Positions 1 to 13,265 are shown, counted from the stretch's first letter. The stretch is DNA of 64,000 nt from Diaporthe sp. PMI_573 (GCA_021399435.1 JAJTUP010000089.1:62001-126000); one strand, 5' to 3'. Notes: generated by a model from the sequence alone, not told the origin. Program-made: numbers and translations.

Positions 1-1511
1 TGTTAAAGAGGCACTTAGTATACTATCTAGTATCGAGACTATCACCTATATCTTTATTTATAGGGGTGTGGGCAGTATTGCCGCAGCTATCTTTATGGGA
101 TTCTATAAGTATTTTTGCTAAATTAGAGTAGAAGAGAGTATTATTATGCTTCCTTGCTTTGTTGTTGTTAAACTAGCTGAGGTAGACTGCTTATTTTAAA
201 GTGTAAAGGTAGGAGAAATAAGGTTAAGCAAGGGTAACCTTTAAATATTAATAGCTGGGCTTATGTATCAGGGCCCGGCTCCTACTGCTTGGAAGATTCT
301 TAACTAGCTTGCTAGCGATTTTATTATTGTGCCTAATTTTATTACTGTTAAGGGGATGCAAGTCTTGGTAGAAGGGGAGTATGGTGATATTTTGGTTGTT
401 TATAGAGAATTATCAGCTATAAATATAGGTGTTCTGCTGAAGGCTAGTAGTAATATAGCTTTGTGCGAAAGGCTAGGTTTAAATGAAACTAGCTGGTGCC
501 TAATATTTATACTGGAGGGTGTAATAGATTCTAAGATTTATAGGGAGCTTGTAGGGAAATTACCTAAAGATGTATTTAGGGTATAGGGTGACTTTTTGAA
601 TTTATACGGGTAAGAAGGAGCATTTTACTTTCTGATATACCATACTATTTAAAAGTTGTCTTAAAAATAAGCTGAAAAATTAATCTAGTGTTAATTCCTA
701 GCTTTATATAATGTATAGGCTAATATAAGTACTAATATCTTAGTGTCATTCTACTGCTAAAAGTCAAGCTGAGGCTGTTTATCTACAAGTTAATAACCAC
801 TATTGTATTTTCAAGACATTTAATTGAGTTCTATAATATTATTATACTTATTAAGAAAACTAGATCTGATAAGGTAAATGGTGCTGGCCTCGGTATATAC
901 AAATTATTCTATTTAGAGCGTGGGCTATATTAACAGGGCTCTTACTGTCACCTTTAATAGGTTTCTTGCCTTAAGAACATGTGTAGTAGAGTTGAGTTTA
1001 GCTCCACGGGAATCGGGCTGGTCTAATGGCCTGTAACTACTTTTAGACTAGAATTTAGCTATCTGCCTACAAAGCCTTAGGCTAGACTTGTTAGAAAACG
1101 TATACTTGGCAACATAGTTGTGTCGCCGAGCGCTAAGGCCTCGGTACTAGTACGCAAAAGTAAGTAATAGGCGTAATGTTAACTAGTAATACCCTATATG
1201 TTGACTGCCAAAATATGGCGAAAGAATTTGGATGCCTTTCTAAAGGGGGATATATAATAGGATAGTGGTACTAAAAGCTTTTTTTGACGACTTACTTTTA
1301 TCTCTGCCTGCCGAAAAGAAGGAAATAAAATAGATTAGGCTAGGTTTTAGTATCTAATTTCGGTGTTTACGCGTTATTATATACAAACTAACAGGCTATG
1401 AATTTGTTAATTAAAAAGAGTACTTGCCAGTAAGTTGACCTGGAATTATATAATAGAAAAGACTAGTAATGTAAGGCAGCTATGGCTTTTGACGGAAAAT
1501 AGCTGTTGTAG
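1..1511. other. AT-rich RIP-type DNA with an unassigned open stretch
   Basis: An open frame at 329-586 (+, 85 codons) continues upstream in the same register to about position 10, with only a few TAA/TAG stops, so it looks like the end of a decayed coding region. I do not recognise the protein. Positions 600-1500 are AT-rich with short, stop-rich frames on both strands, and I see no gene there. Confidence 0.35.
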
Positions 1512-2672
1512 GCTTGCAAGCTGATTTACATCTATAGAACTAAACCTTAACTTGTGCTGAAGAAAGAAACGATCTTATCATCTGATTAGAGCATATATAT
1601 AGATTATATAGTTATTGTAATATAGAAACATGGTGTTAGGTGGTTAAAGTCTAAACTAAAGCCCTATAGTCTCCTTAGTTTGCTGCTAACTGTATCTTGC
1701 CTATACTATGCCACTGAGTACTTTGAGGGTCTAAAGGCCTACCGCGGCTATAACGGCTAACTAAGAGTCTTCTATATTAAGTATAATGTTGCTTGGCTTA
1801 AAACGTTGGCTGCTTACATTTCTCTCCCACTCTTTAAGCCTGAGGAGGTTAAAAAAGCTTATTCTCAGCCTCCTATTAGTAGATACTGCCCGCTGGCTTC
1901 CTAAAGACCGTGCTGATAACTTCCTTTATATTCGCCCTACTATTATCGGTACTTTGGCCTAACTCGATATTAAAGCGCCTAGGGAAGTAATGCTGTTTAT
2001 TGTTCTGGCCTATATATTGCTACTTGATATATCTCTAGGAGGTCTGTACCTATATTATTCTCTAGAGGACATAGTATAAGCCTGGGTTGGTAGTTTTAAA
2101 TACGCGAAAATTATAGCCAATTATAGTCCTTTAGTAATAGTTTTTAAGAAAGCAGTTACTCAAGGATATTATTAGATCTTATAGCTTTATAGCGAGAATG
2201 GTAAATATACTAAAGCTAGAGGATATAATTTCTTTATTATATAGATATATAAGGATGGCAAGAAGAAGCTTATTACCACGCCACTAAACAATAAGACGAC
2301 TCTAGACAGCATTATAAGACAGAGTTATCTTGAGTTAGCAAAGGAGAGACTTGCGCCTAAACTAGAAGTTATAGAGTATAAGTTTATAATTAAGGAAATC
2401 AAGGAAGCTACTATTAAGGGCCGTCTTTTAGAGTCTTTTGTTGCTAGTACTGCTATAAGTATTAAATGGTATCTTCTAACTTTACTGCTATATACTAATA
2501 GAACTAGTACTTTATTTCTACTGTATCCTGCATCTACTATAGAGGACATAACATTAGTGTGCTGATAGGTGAGAGTAGTTACAGTATAGAGATTACTATA
2601 ACCTTAAAGTGATAGCTTTCTGAGATTATATATAGGGTGACCGAGAACCTATAGGCTAAAGTTGTCCCTATA
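1512..2672 (+). pseudogene. Branched-chain amino-acid aminotransferase relic (RIP-mutated)
   Basis: Class IV PLP-dependent transaminase that would interconvert branched-chain amino acids and 2-oxo acids. In order the frames show a YFEGLKAYRG block (about 1717), the substrate-side block LPKDRADNFLYIRP (about 1900-1945), a lysine in the context YAKIIANY (about 2103) where the family carries the PLP lysine, and a C-terminal stretch KGRLLESFVASTA near 2417. Two registers are used, and the switch falls in the A-run at about 1851-1856, so a one-base indel is likely. Most other breaks are TAG or TAA where family members have Gln or Trp. No start codon can be fixed, and the N-terminus may lie further upstream. 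Family call is firm; function is lost. Confidence 0.8.
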
Positions 2673-3972
2673 TTAGCCTAAGGAAATAAGAAGAGAAAAG
2701 GTTATCCTTGTGGGAAAGGAAATGTATAAGTATATAAAACAATATAGATATAGACTTTAAATTACGTGTATTCTGTGTTTTACTCCGACTTTAACTAGAT
2801 TTATTAGGATGCCTATATATGCTAGACTATGTAGGTTTAAGTTGCCAAATATGGGTTAGGTAGTTGCTATATCCTTCTATTCTAAAAATCCGTCTATAAT
2901 GTATTATCTTGCTCTTAATGTCTTACTGCCTATACCTTTGCTGTCATAATTCTAAAACTAGCTAATAGAGGACTTTAAATAATTAGCTTAAATATATTAT
3001 TATGGTCCCTCTTTAGTTAAGATTTCTATATATAATCATTCTCTTGTATTATGCTTTTAACCGCTGTAAAACTAGTGTAAAGATAATACTACTACTTGTA
3101 GTAGGCACGTTGTCTTATATTATTATGCCTTAATATGCTGGTTGGCATTGTTATAGTATAGCTATGTTTTATAAGTCTTTACTCGGTTCTAGAAGAGTGA
3201 TAATACTGATTAATAAAACTGTATATATTAAGGAATAAAATAAACGGTAACATTATACTTATAAATGAGTATGTTGTAGATATATGTATAGTAGATATAT
3301 ATACAGGGTGGCTTGGCGAGTGGAGGACAGTAGCCTCTAGGGCAATAGGCGGCGGGTAATGTAGAGGTAGGTGTTAAAGAGCCTTATTTAGATGCCTGTA
3401 ATAAGTCCTTCACTACTTAAATCGTGATCTGAGGATATAAATAAAAAACCATGCCCTAGGGATATATATAATAAAGAGGGTTACTATAGCTATAATGGCG
3501 TTAGTGTTGAGCATTGTTGATAATAGTTAAATGGTATATATGCAAGGTAATAAGGTAGAGTGGGTAGAGTACAAGGATGACTTTTGAAGTATTAAGATAG
3601 TTAGATAATGAGCTCCAATGCCTTAATAAAGCTTGAGGATGTAGCTATCCTTTATATTACTCTATCTTTCTGATTTCCGCCGTTTTCCTCTTGACTTTTT
3701 CTACCTTAACTTAGCCTAGCTGACATGCTCTGGATTTTGGATGACTCTGGCAAATAAGTTAATAGGCCTTTCCGTTTATTCTCCTACTAGTTATGTTAAT
3801 AGAAATTAGATGCTCCTAGTCTTGCTAGCTTCTAAATATGCGTTACTATTGCCACAGCTTTAGGAGTCTATAGGCTGAACAAATCTGATTTAACTCTAGG
3901 CAAAGCTGCAATATTTGGACAACCCCTAAAGCTATGATGCGATTTATAAAGGTAAGATCCGGCCTAAAGTTT
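2673..3972. other. AT-rich stretch without recognisable gene
   Basis: Stop-rich in all frames. A long poly-frame remnant could once have been coding, but nothing is recognisable. It separates the aminotransferase relic from the tandem repeat. Confidence 0.5.
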
Positions 3973-4266
3973 TAGATAGCCCCTATCATTATATTTAGAA
4001 AGAATCTGATATCTCTATATATATGTAATATATAGGATTTAAATAAGCTTTAGATGGCCCCTATTGTATACTATAGAGGGCGGTGTAGGGCTAGTTAGGC
4101 TCTTATAGCTAGTATATATTAGATAGCCTCTGCCTTTACATTTAGAAAGAACCTAATGCCCCTATACATTATGTAATATATGGGATCTAATTAAGCTATA
4201 AATGGCCCCTGCTGTATATAGGGGGCAGTGCAGGTTCTCACAGCTAGCATACATTAGACAACCCCG
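3973..4266. repeat. Two-copy tandem repeat, about 147-bp unit
   Basis: The block starting AGATAGCCCC at about 3973 recurs as AGATAGCCTC at about 4121, and its beginning appears again near 4257. Shared internal landmarks are TTTAGAAAGAA (3994 and 4141), a GTAATATAT core, ATGGCCCCT, and AGCTAG. The copies differ mainly by C/T and G/A changes, as expected if both were RIP-mutated after duplication. No coding content was seen. Confidence 0.65.
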
Positions 4267-4649
4267 GTTTCTTAAAAAGTAAGCATATGTTATACAAACC
4301 TAAGCGTTAGGTGCCCCACAATGAATGGGTCTAGCAAATTAGTAGTTAGAGAAATTAGATAACCCTTATATATTGCCTGCTAGTTCCTAGTGGCGTATAA
4401 GCTACTAGCTAAGTAAAGCTCTATATGGTTATAATTTTAGTCTTCTATACCTTCCTTTAATTTTTCTTAGCTGAAGCAAGAGTCTAGTTTAATAATTATA
4501 AAGATTGACGTCTTTTACTGCTTTTACCCTTAACTGCCTCAGGAAGTAAAGTAGCTAAAGCCTTAAGTTAGCTAGTTTTACATTATTTGCTAGATATAAT
4601 TAGACCTCCAATTTAGATAACATATACCAAGTATCTCTGCTTTTCTAAG

Positions 4650-6590
4650 ATGCCTTCCCCTTCTCGATCTTTAGTATAAAAACATACTTATATTGGTAAT
4701 TTAAAGAACGTTAAAAAAAAGAAATAGAAATAGGTCTATTAGTATATATATTGGCGAGATAAAAACTATATAGAGACTAGGTTCTATATCTATAGAGTTG
4801 AGTACGATTATAAAACTGTATGTAGAAAACTTTACAGGGCAGGCAGACATAAGGAGACGCCTATAAAAGGTATATAGATAGTGGTACCTGGTCTAACTTG
4901 CCCTAGTTAGAACTAATAAGAGTAATTAGAAGAAGGAGAACTGCCCTAACTACCAGAATACATAGAGCTAAAACTGCTAATACGCAAATATATCCTAGTC
5001 CTAAATATTAATTTTGTCAATACCAAAGCAAATATAGAGCCCTTACTATAGCAACCAAATAAGTACTCTATACCCACATCCTCGGGGATATAAAGTCTAG
5101 ATGTAAATTCTAACATACACAATAGTAAATTAAATTTAGAGGATGATAAGGATGATATAGAAGTAGCTTGTAAGGCTTTCCTACATAATCTAACCATTCC
5201 AGAGATTTTTAATTCCTGTCGGGGGCTATAGTAGTATAGTTATATAGTAAAATCGTTTAGCTTTAATCTAAAACTATTTGGGTATATTATGGCCTGGGAG
5301 TTTTTTGGAACTTTTGCTGATAGGTTATTTAACTTAAAATATCTAGAATGTCTTAAAAGTTACTTTAAAATATTTTACATGTTAGCTGATAAAACAAAAG
5401 TTTTAACTAGCTACTTCTTAGAAACCATTATCTAAAAAGTAAATAAAAATAAAGTTAAGATATTAGTATACTTCTTTTATAGTATTAAACTCTAGGAGTT
5501 TGGCGCCAGGGCATTAGAAATAGCAGTATATCAAAGTAATTTTAAAGTTATAAATATGCTCCTAGATAAACATATAGATATTAATGGCAGGGTTTTGCGT
5601 CTCTATTCTACCCTGTACTGTTGCTATAAGATAAATGTCTTGATATATGCTTAACTGCCGTGATTTAATAAGGAGGGGCTAGATACTAACGATAAAATAA
5701 TAATATACTTGGTTGGTCGAGGAGTAGAAAAGTCGATAAAGGTTAATATATATCTTCTAGGCCTCCTAGACTATATTCTATGGTATAATGGCCTCTTGGA
5801 GTATATTTTTATACCTAAAGTTTAAGTAATTATTAACTAAATTTATAGTTTTGCCGACAAAAATTGCGAGACTAGGTCTGTCCTAGAGACTTATATACTT
5901 AAAGATAAGGATAATAAAGAGCTTATTGAAAGCCGACATTAGGTATTTAAATATCTTCTCTACTAAAGAGCTAAAACATTCTCTAGATTGCTACTCATAG
6001 TACTAATCTATAAGGATAATCTATAGAATCTTATTAAGAAGTTACTTGCAAAGACTGAGAATATTAATGCTTACTGCAACTTGATTACTTTTATTAATTG
6101 AGACTTTATATTTATTATAAAACCTCAGCCTTATAATATAACTTAGTCTGTAAGCCTACTATAAGCCGTGACCTTACATAGAGAGAAGTAAATAATACAC
6201 TATCTGCTAGAGAAAGGTGCTAATATTAATTGTCCGGCATAAAGTTTTTACAGAGTAACACCATTATAAGTAATTTATTTTACATATAATCTATATTATA
6301 TAATAAAGATAAAAATTATAAAGTTGTTTCTTAAATACAGGGCAAATGTTAATATTGTGCCAGCTTGGAACCTAAGACTTAGCGCATTATAAGCGGCGGC
6401 GTTTATAGGTAACCTAAAAGTTGCTAAACTTTTTGTTTTCCATAATATAGATATTAATGTACTTACTTACAAATATGGTAGAGAAACGGCACTAGCACTA
6501 GCTGCTAGGCAAGGGTATAAGAATATAGTTTAATATCTTTTAGAAGTGAGTGCAGTAATTTCTGCTGCCGGCGTGTAAATTTCCTCTTCG
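4650..6590 (+). pseudogene. Ankyrin-repeat protein relic (RIP-mutated)
   Basis: One register stays readable for about 640 codons from an ATG at 4650, broken by many TAG/TAA and almost no TGA stops. Ankyrin-type helices are clear: a unit with INMLLDKHIDING near 5550-5590, one with YLLEKGANINCP near 6200-6235, and one with LALAARQGYKNIV followed by YLLEVSA near 6495-6555. Additional weaker units lie between them. In filamentous fungi such genes form large families of protein-interaction scaffolds; no catalytic domain is visible N-terminal to the repeats. The absence of frameshifts over almost 2 kb argues for point mutation alone as the cause of death. The 3' end is uncertain. Confidence 0.8.
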
Positions 6591-6599
6591 AGAGTTATA

Positions 6600-7158
6600 T
6601 ATAAGGACAATAGGCTAATTACAAACCTTTTCGGTATCTCTGCTTTAGATTTAAAAGCGATATATGACAGTAATAGTATTTCTTTATAAGATTATTATAA
6701 ATATAAAAATGACTGGCAAAATAATCTAACTTATATATAGGGCTGGAGTGGGTAAAGATATTATTATAAATAATATTTTACTTTAAAAAGTTGGCAAGAT
6801 AATAGTCTGAAACCTAATGTTTTTATATAGATCTTTTTTAGTAATCTTAGACATTAATATTGTTTGAAATCTAATATTAAAATACTATAGTTCTATATAC
6901 TTTCTCTTTAATTAATTATATTATTTTATTTTATCTAGAGATAAAAGTAGCGACTTGGAGCTAATAATGGTATATATAGCTATAAGCTAATACTATTACA
7001 TAGTTAGATAAATATTATTTACTTAAAAACCAGGCTTATTGCCTACCTTATACTACTTTAAAACTATATATATAATCCTGTAAACATAATTTAAAAAGGG
7101 TAGAGACATTAATAGATTATATATTAAGATCTTATAACTTTAAAGGTTGCTTAAAATA
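6600..7158. other. AT-rich spacer without recognisable gene
   Basis: The ankyrin register can be followed weakly past 6600, but it becomes stop-rich and unlike repeats. Nothing else is visible before the acetyltransferase relic. Confidence 0.45.
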
Positions 7159-7892
7159 TAGATATCTATTAATATACGCTATGTCTAAAAGGACAAACTT
7201 ACCGCTATAGTGCAGCTCTTAATAACCGCGTTTTGGTATAGTAGGCAGCAGGTAAATGCCAGCCTTTTTCCAGAACGTCTATATGTAAACTTAGGCGATA
7301 CTAATGAGATATAGTTCTCTCTTAGAAATATAGCCTAGACTTTTAACTACAAGAATCGCTACTATATTGTAGCTATAGACAAGCAGGATACTATTATAGG
7401 CTAGGCGGAGTAGATAAGCAGGGAGGACTTAATTATAGATATAACGCCTTTAAAGCGCGAGAAGAAGAGAGTTAAAGGTATTATATGGTTATCTAAGAGC
7501 TTTGACTTAGAAATAGCGTAGAGACTAGGGCAAGAGGCTAAGGAGCTATTTAAAAAGTTAAAAGAAACGCTAAATAAAGAGGGGTATTAAAATTCCTAGA
7601 GTAGGTTTAACGTTACCCTAACTATAACGGAAAGATCTATCTTTAGACACAAGCTTATAGTAGATCTCTAGGTCTAAACTTAATTACTATAGACCCGGCA
7701 TATTAATATAAGGGTATTGGCAAGATCCTGACTTACTAGGATATAGAGAAGGCTACAGAGGAGCATAAGGCTATATATTTTCTATTAAGTCTGTTAGGCG
7801 CTTAGCTATATTACGCAATAGGCTTTAAGGAAGTTAGATTTGGCGAGATATTAAGTAATGTTAAATATATATTTATTAAAAGGGCCGAGTAA
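7159..7892 (+). pseudogene. GNAT-family N-acetyltransferase relic (RIP-mutated)
   Basis: A single register of about 245 codons shows the typical fungal GNAT layout. An N-terminal beta-strand block (INIRYV) is followed by YYIVAIDKQDTIIG, a charged linker rich in Lys/Glu (about 7440-7590), the acetyl-CoA-binding block with YKGIGKILTY (about 7705-7735, the Q/RxxGxG/A region), and the final YYAIGFKEVRFGE strand. The presumed start is ATA at 7159, a likely ATG to ATA change. The interior stops are TAG or TAA at Trp and Gln positions. Substrate cannot be inferred. Confident family call, dead gene. Confidence 0.8.
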
Positions 7893-10308
7893 GGTAATTT
7901 ATACCTAAAATTATCTACTATTGTCAGAGTCTAGGGGGGGCAGGGAAAGGCCCGGGGGTTGTAATAACCACTCTGCAGTTTATCTATACAAAACCCGGTC
8001 TTATACTTATATAAGGCCGTCTAGCCTTAAAACTAGACAGGCTATAATAAAGTACTTGACTTAGCTTTAGCTTTAGGGTCTAAATTTAATTACATAAGTC
8101 TTGCCGGGGTTTTAATGTCGGACTTATCTATATTATAAAAAAAATGGAGAACTAAAAAAAGGCTCTTAGTTTAACCCCTAAAGAAACATTATATTATAAT
8201 AGGCAGCAGATATAGTCTGGCGTATAATGTTAGCTTTAGGTCTATTAATTAAGAGACCCTGTTTCTATATTTTTAAGCCTATTTATTAATAACATTTAGA
8301 GAAAGCCTTAGCTACCTTTTATATAGCAGCATTCTATAAATCTATGACTACCTATAATACAGTAATAACCTACCTCTTTTATATTTGGCCAAGAGAATTT
8401 ACCATGCCTTATAAAAATAATATATTTCTATTATTATCTAGTATTAGTCTTATAAGTCTACTTGAGACTAAAGCAATATACTACTAGTCTAAAATTATCA
8501 AGATATCTATATTAACCTTGTCTAATACCTGTTACAATAAGCTAAAAATATAGTATCTAAGCTTCTTCTATATACGGTCTATATAGGCTGGATACTATAT
8601 TGTTATATATATTACTCTTTCTTTAACATCCTGCTTGAAATTTTAAATCTTTATGTTTTAACTTGAGAGTTAGCTAAACTTTTGATATCGTTATTAATTA
8701 AATTATAACGTAAGTATATATTAAAAAGGATTATGATTTCCGATATACCTATATCTATATCTTATAAGAGCGGAATTTATGGTTTAATGCCGCAAGATTG
8801 CTATATACATCCTCTATATTAGTTGTTTGTATGGGGAAAGTTTTGGTTCCTTAATAATTTAATGTATAGCTATTTGAGCTTCTAGAAGCTAATAATAATC
8901 TAATCTTGTCAGCCTCTTTAAATTTTTTATTGCTTAGGCTAGAAGTTTTTAAACGGTCTTTTTGGTAACGTATAATTATCTATTAATTAAAACTTAGAGT
9001 AAATTGTCCTTACTATAATTTAATACTAAGGCAATATATAATAAAGGTTAATTATATTAACTAAACACTAGATGTTTTAACTACAATTGCCTGCAGCACT
9101 ATTACCTACTTTAAGTTGTAATTATATGTATCTTGCCTAGGTCTCCTCCTATTCTCTACTAGTACTTAAGTATTGGCATGGCATACAATTGACGCCTTTA
9201 CTAGGGAATTATACTTATTAGTTAGGAAAAAGCCCGGCTGCTATATGTTAGTATTAACTAATTAACCCGGCTAGAGTAACACAAGTATTGTCTAGTAATA
9301 CTAGCTTTTTAAAATGCCAGGATGAACCTATATTCTTGTTTAATATAGATATGGTCTCTATAGCGGTACAAAGTTTCTTATTAACCTGCCAGGCGATGTA
9401 CCTAAGCTTGTCAACTATGGCTTGGTCGCACCTAGTTTTCTAGAAACCTTTAATAGAAATAACTAGGCACCAATACTATCCTGGGTTGGCAAGTAAGCCT
9501 GTAGTGCTATAGCTAACATTTTAGTTAGAAGGGTATTAAATTTAGGAGGTATAATACGTAGACTTAGGGCTGTAACTATCTAATCTTCAGCCTTACAGGT
9601 TACAATAGTAAGCCGCCTATAAGGGAATAAAGACAACAAACCTGCTTGGGTGCAATTTAAATATACATTATCTACTTTAGAAGTAGTGATTTTAGGCAGA
9701 GCCGGCCCTAATTTAGCAGCATAGGCGCCCAGATTAAGGTATATAAGAGTTAGTTACCGCCAGATTTATAGGCACAGAGTTTGAAATAGGGGTTTATATA
9801 GAGGAAAGATTCCTAACCAGCCTTATATACATAAGACGCTAAAATATTGAAATATTAGCCTCTAGGAATAGGTTTCTCTAGCTACCTATCTATGCTCTAT
9901 TTTAAACCTTTATCTAATAGGAAATTATAGGGTCTGCTAGTGGTAGATAAAGGGATATAATATAGAAATTGTAATTATTTACTGTTTGTTAAGATACACG
10001 TTAGACGGATATAAGTATATAACTCCTTAGTTTCTCCTAGCCTTAACCTTCTTTTCAATATCTATTATTACAATAATAATAAAAATATTTAAGCCTTAGC
10101 ACCTTTTAAGTACTTTCTTTACCAGTACTTCTACTTCTATCTTACTATTGCCAGGTTTAACGCTAGTCTTCCGACTTAAATATATACATTAATTATATTA
10201 TACCACAATTTTATACACATAATATAGTATTAAGTATAACAGCATACCTTTTACCACTAATAATAATAAACTAATAATTTATTATAAAAACAAATTAACA
10301 ACACTAAA
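7893..10308. other. AT-rich region with unassigned minus-strand coding traces
   Basis: Between about 9160 and 9620 the minus strand gives readable stretches (for example LTKMLAIALQAYLPTQDSIG and TSLGTSPGRLIRNFVPL) with RIP-type stops, so a decayed gene is likely. I do not recognise it. 7900-9100 shows nothing assignable. A purine-rich run lies at about 7930-7960. Confidence 0.4.
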
Positions 10309-10524
10309 ATGCCTGTCTACTTTAAGACCCCTACTCGCTTCTACCCTGAAAACACAGCCTACGCGCACCCCAGGTCTAGCTCCCAGAAGAGGTCCAAGTC
10401 TATCTATAAGCAGGCTCCCACCCCAACACCTATTACCCGCCGCTCCTCCGCAGCCTCTACGTTATTAAGCTTGTCAACCTCCTCCTCCCGGAGCATAGAT
10501 ACCCTAAAGATAACTCCCTACTAG
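10309..10524 (+). CDS. Small unbroken ORF, unknown product
   Basis: 71 codons from ATG to TAG, noticeably richer in C than the AT-rich DNA around it. The product is basic and Ser/Thr/Pro-rich, with no signal peptide, membrane segment or motif I recognise. It follows a CT-rich stretch at about 10020-10150 that could be a former promoter or a transposon leader. It could be a surviving first exon or simply chance. No function assigned. Confidence 0.25.
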   Translation: MPVYFKTPTRFYPENTAYAHPRSSSQKRSKSIYKQAPTPTPITRRSSAASTLLSLSTSSSRSIDTLKITPY

Positions 10525-11214
10525 AAATAAGCTCTCCTCTCTATCTTCTTATAGAGTGACGTAATAAGTTTTTAAGATAATAGACAGAAGACGTGTAAGA
10601 AGCATAGCCCTTAAGGGCAGGGTTTATATTTTCTTCTTCTCTATAAACGGAGATATATATAGTAGAAATATAAAAAGAACTTTATACTACCTGGATTAGA
10701 GTTGTTGATATATTGATGATAGTTAGAATATAGTATATAATTTCTTTTATTGCTAAGCTTACATAGATCTAGAGTATCAGGAGGGTATTACGTGTATAAA
10801 CCCGGGACTTCTTCTTTTTTGCTTCTTCTAATTCTTTAGATATCCTTATTACTTTTGCTTTATATACCTTCTTGTATCTATAATGTACTAGTCCGAGTTG
10901 CTCTTTTTTAAAGTACTAGCCTTTTCTTCTACATACCTAGGCACCTTTAGGCAGGGATATTTAGGTAGTGGCTAGACTTTATTGATTTAATATTTAAAAT
11001 TTTAACAACACTATTACTTACTTCTAAGACTATTTGACTTTATAATCTCTACATTGCTAATATAATATATAAAGAGAGTTATTAAATATTCCGGTAGTTA
11101 TTAAAATTAAAGATTAATTAATTATACTATATAATACTAAGGTTGGAGATATATAGCCTAGTGTCTTTAATAATTATAATAATTTACTACAGGAAAGTCT
11201 AATAAACATTCCTG
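10525..11214. other. AT-rich spacer without recognisable gene
   Basis: Stop-rich on both strands; no motif recognised. Confidence 0.4.
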
Positions 11215-11850
11215 TCAACCTATTACTAGCGTCTAATTCTAATTAGGGATCTTTACGTAAAATTAGGTTACTATCTACCAGGTTGAGGTATATGCCCTTA
11301 GAGAATACCTGGGATCTCATATATTCGTGCTTTTCTTATTACCTTATCTCACTCAATTCCTCTTATATACCTCATTAAACCCGATACCTCGGTACTCAGA
11401 GCTGCCGCGGGGGCATACTTACTATGTCTAATATACTCGTCCTCCTACTATTAAATTCTACATAATGGGTACCACCTGTCACGTCTATATATATAAAAAG
11501 CTCCTTCACGTTAAACCCTACTCTCTACGCCGTTATATAAGGCTGGCTATCTTGGCTAGTATATATTGTAACCAGGATTAGGTTGGCTGGGCGTCCTGGC
11601 GCTACAGGATCTGCCCTAGTATCTATGACGTAGATTCTCGTGTCGTGTAGGATAACAAATAAGTATATATTGCCGTTATACAGAACTAACTTATATAGAC
11701 TACCACCCGAGTCCCCTACCTGTGTGTAGGGCCCGTTCGGCCCTGTATAAACCTTGACGGGGAGTAGTACTGGGCCTGCAGGGTCTGGAACGTCTTGGGC
11801 CGGCGTAGGTTAGTTTAGGGCGGGTCTGGCGGGCTGTATTGGTATCTATA
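11215..11850 (-). pseudogene. Unidentified minus-strand coding relic
   Basis: Read on the minus strand, about 150 codons stay in one register with few stops, all TAG/TAA or TGA at the far end. Stretches include GDSGGSLYKLVLYNGNIYLF, then RIYVIDTRADP and a segment FNVKELFIYIDVTGGTHYVE. The composition (acidic turns, Gly/Asn and Tyr-rich strands) suggests a beta-rich protein. I do not recognise the family. Possible N-terminal sequence continues toward 12030, where a minus-strand ATG occurs in a different register, so an intron or indel may separate them. Confidence 0.4.
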
Positions 11851-13265
11851 GTTCCAAATCTCTAGGGATTAATTAATCTAATATGTGTTAGATAGGCGCG
11901 GAAGGTCTATGGCCCTAGTGGGATTAGTCAAACTAATGCTAGAATTTAGGTAGATGGCGTGTTGTGGGGAAAGAAAACCTTATACTACTAGAGAGCCTCA
12001 GGAGCCATGGTAGATTCTGGAGTAGCGGGGAGGCTAAATCTCAAACGGCGGGACTTACGCTAGTGAATCTAAGGCACCCTCCTTCACCACCAAACTTAAC
12101 ACCACCCACCCTTATTAACAAATTACTAAATTACTCATCAGGATTAATTAATTTAGTATTAAAAGTACCCTTTAGTTAGTTAGATCTTAATTTTCTAATA
12201 TTATAGTAATAGTATAGTTGCCTAATTACTCTAGTTTTAAGGCATAGTAGTAGTAATGAGACCATTACACGCATAAATAGGTACAAAAACACCACGGATT
12301 TAGTTAATTTAGGCCCTAACAAGTTTATATAGTAAATTTAGTATGGGGCCCTATAATTATACTAGGAGTTACTTATACCGGTGTACCCTCTGATTTTACT
12401 AGTATAAATCTCTATCTTTTACTAATTTGGGTAGTACGTATTATATATGTACTAGGGTGGTATATTAGGGGTTATACCCTCCGTTTATGGGGTTGTAAAT
12501 CTCTGCGTTCTTTATTTTCTAGAACTACTAATACGTTCTCTCCGAGCTAGAATTATATTACTTTAGTAATGTTAATGTTAAATATACTTTGATTCTCCTA
12601 TATGTATGATTATTGATATCTATATGATGGAAAAATAAGGAGTAGGCTACTCGGAGTTCTAAGTGTAAACGTGCCCGTAAACCTAAAAGAGAATAAAACC
12701 ACTATAATATAACGAGCTTATTAAGATAGAAAAGATTATATAAGTTACTAACTTTAAGAGTATGGGGCTATTTAGACCTATTTATATCTAGATACCTTAG
12801 CCCGAAGTAAAGTAGGCTAGGTGCTTGGTGCTATAGTTATTGCTTTAATAGAGGATAGTATTAATTATTATACTCTATATATTATGAGTCGGATGTCTAT
12901 ATAGTTGACTATAGAATTGTTATAAATATATAGATCTTGTCCTACTTTTGGTAACTCTATATTATTCTATATATATTTAGATAAATAAAGTAATTGAATT
13001 TACTCTAAATAGAAAAATAGCAAATTTAACGGCTTTTAATATCTTTTAGGCTCTCTTAGAAAAAGTAAATAAAGGATAATGAGATGTAATCTACAAATAT
13101 TTTTAGCTAACGGTGACTTATAATAGGAAACTAGAAGCTAGAAATAATTTTATTTACTACATTATTAGAATTACCTAGGGAGGTAACATTAAACTTTAGA
13201 TAGATATATTGATAATAGACAAAGCTGCATAGTCTCTTGCAGGGCGGCTCATTATTACCGCCAAA
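11851..13265. other. AT-rich region without recognisable gene
   Basis: A short plus-strand open stretch at 11964-12179 lies opposite the presumed N-terminal part of the minus-strand relic and is most likely a shadow. The rest is stop-rich. Confidence 0.4.
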
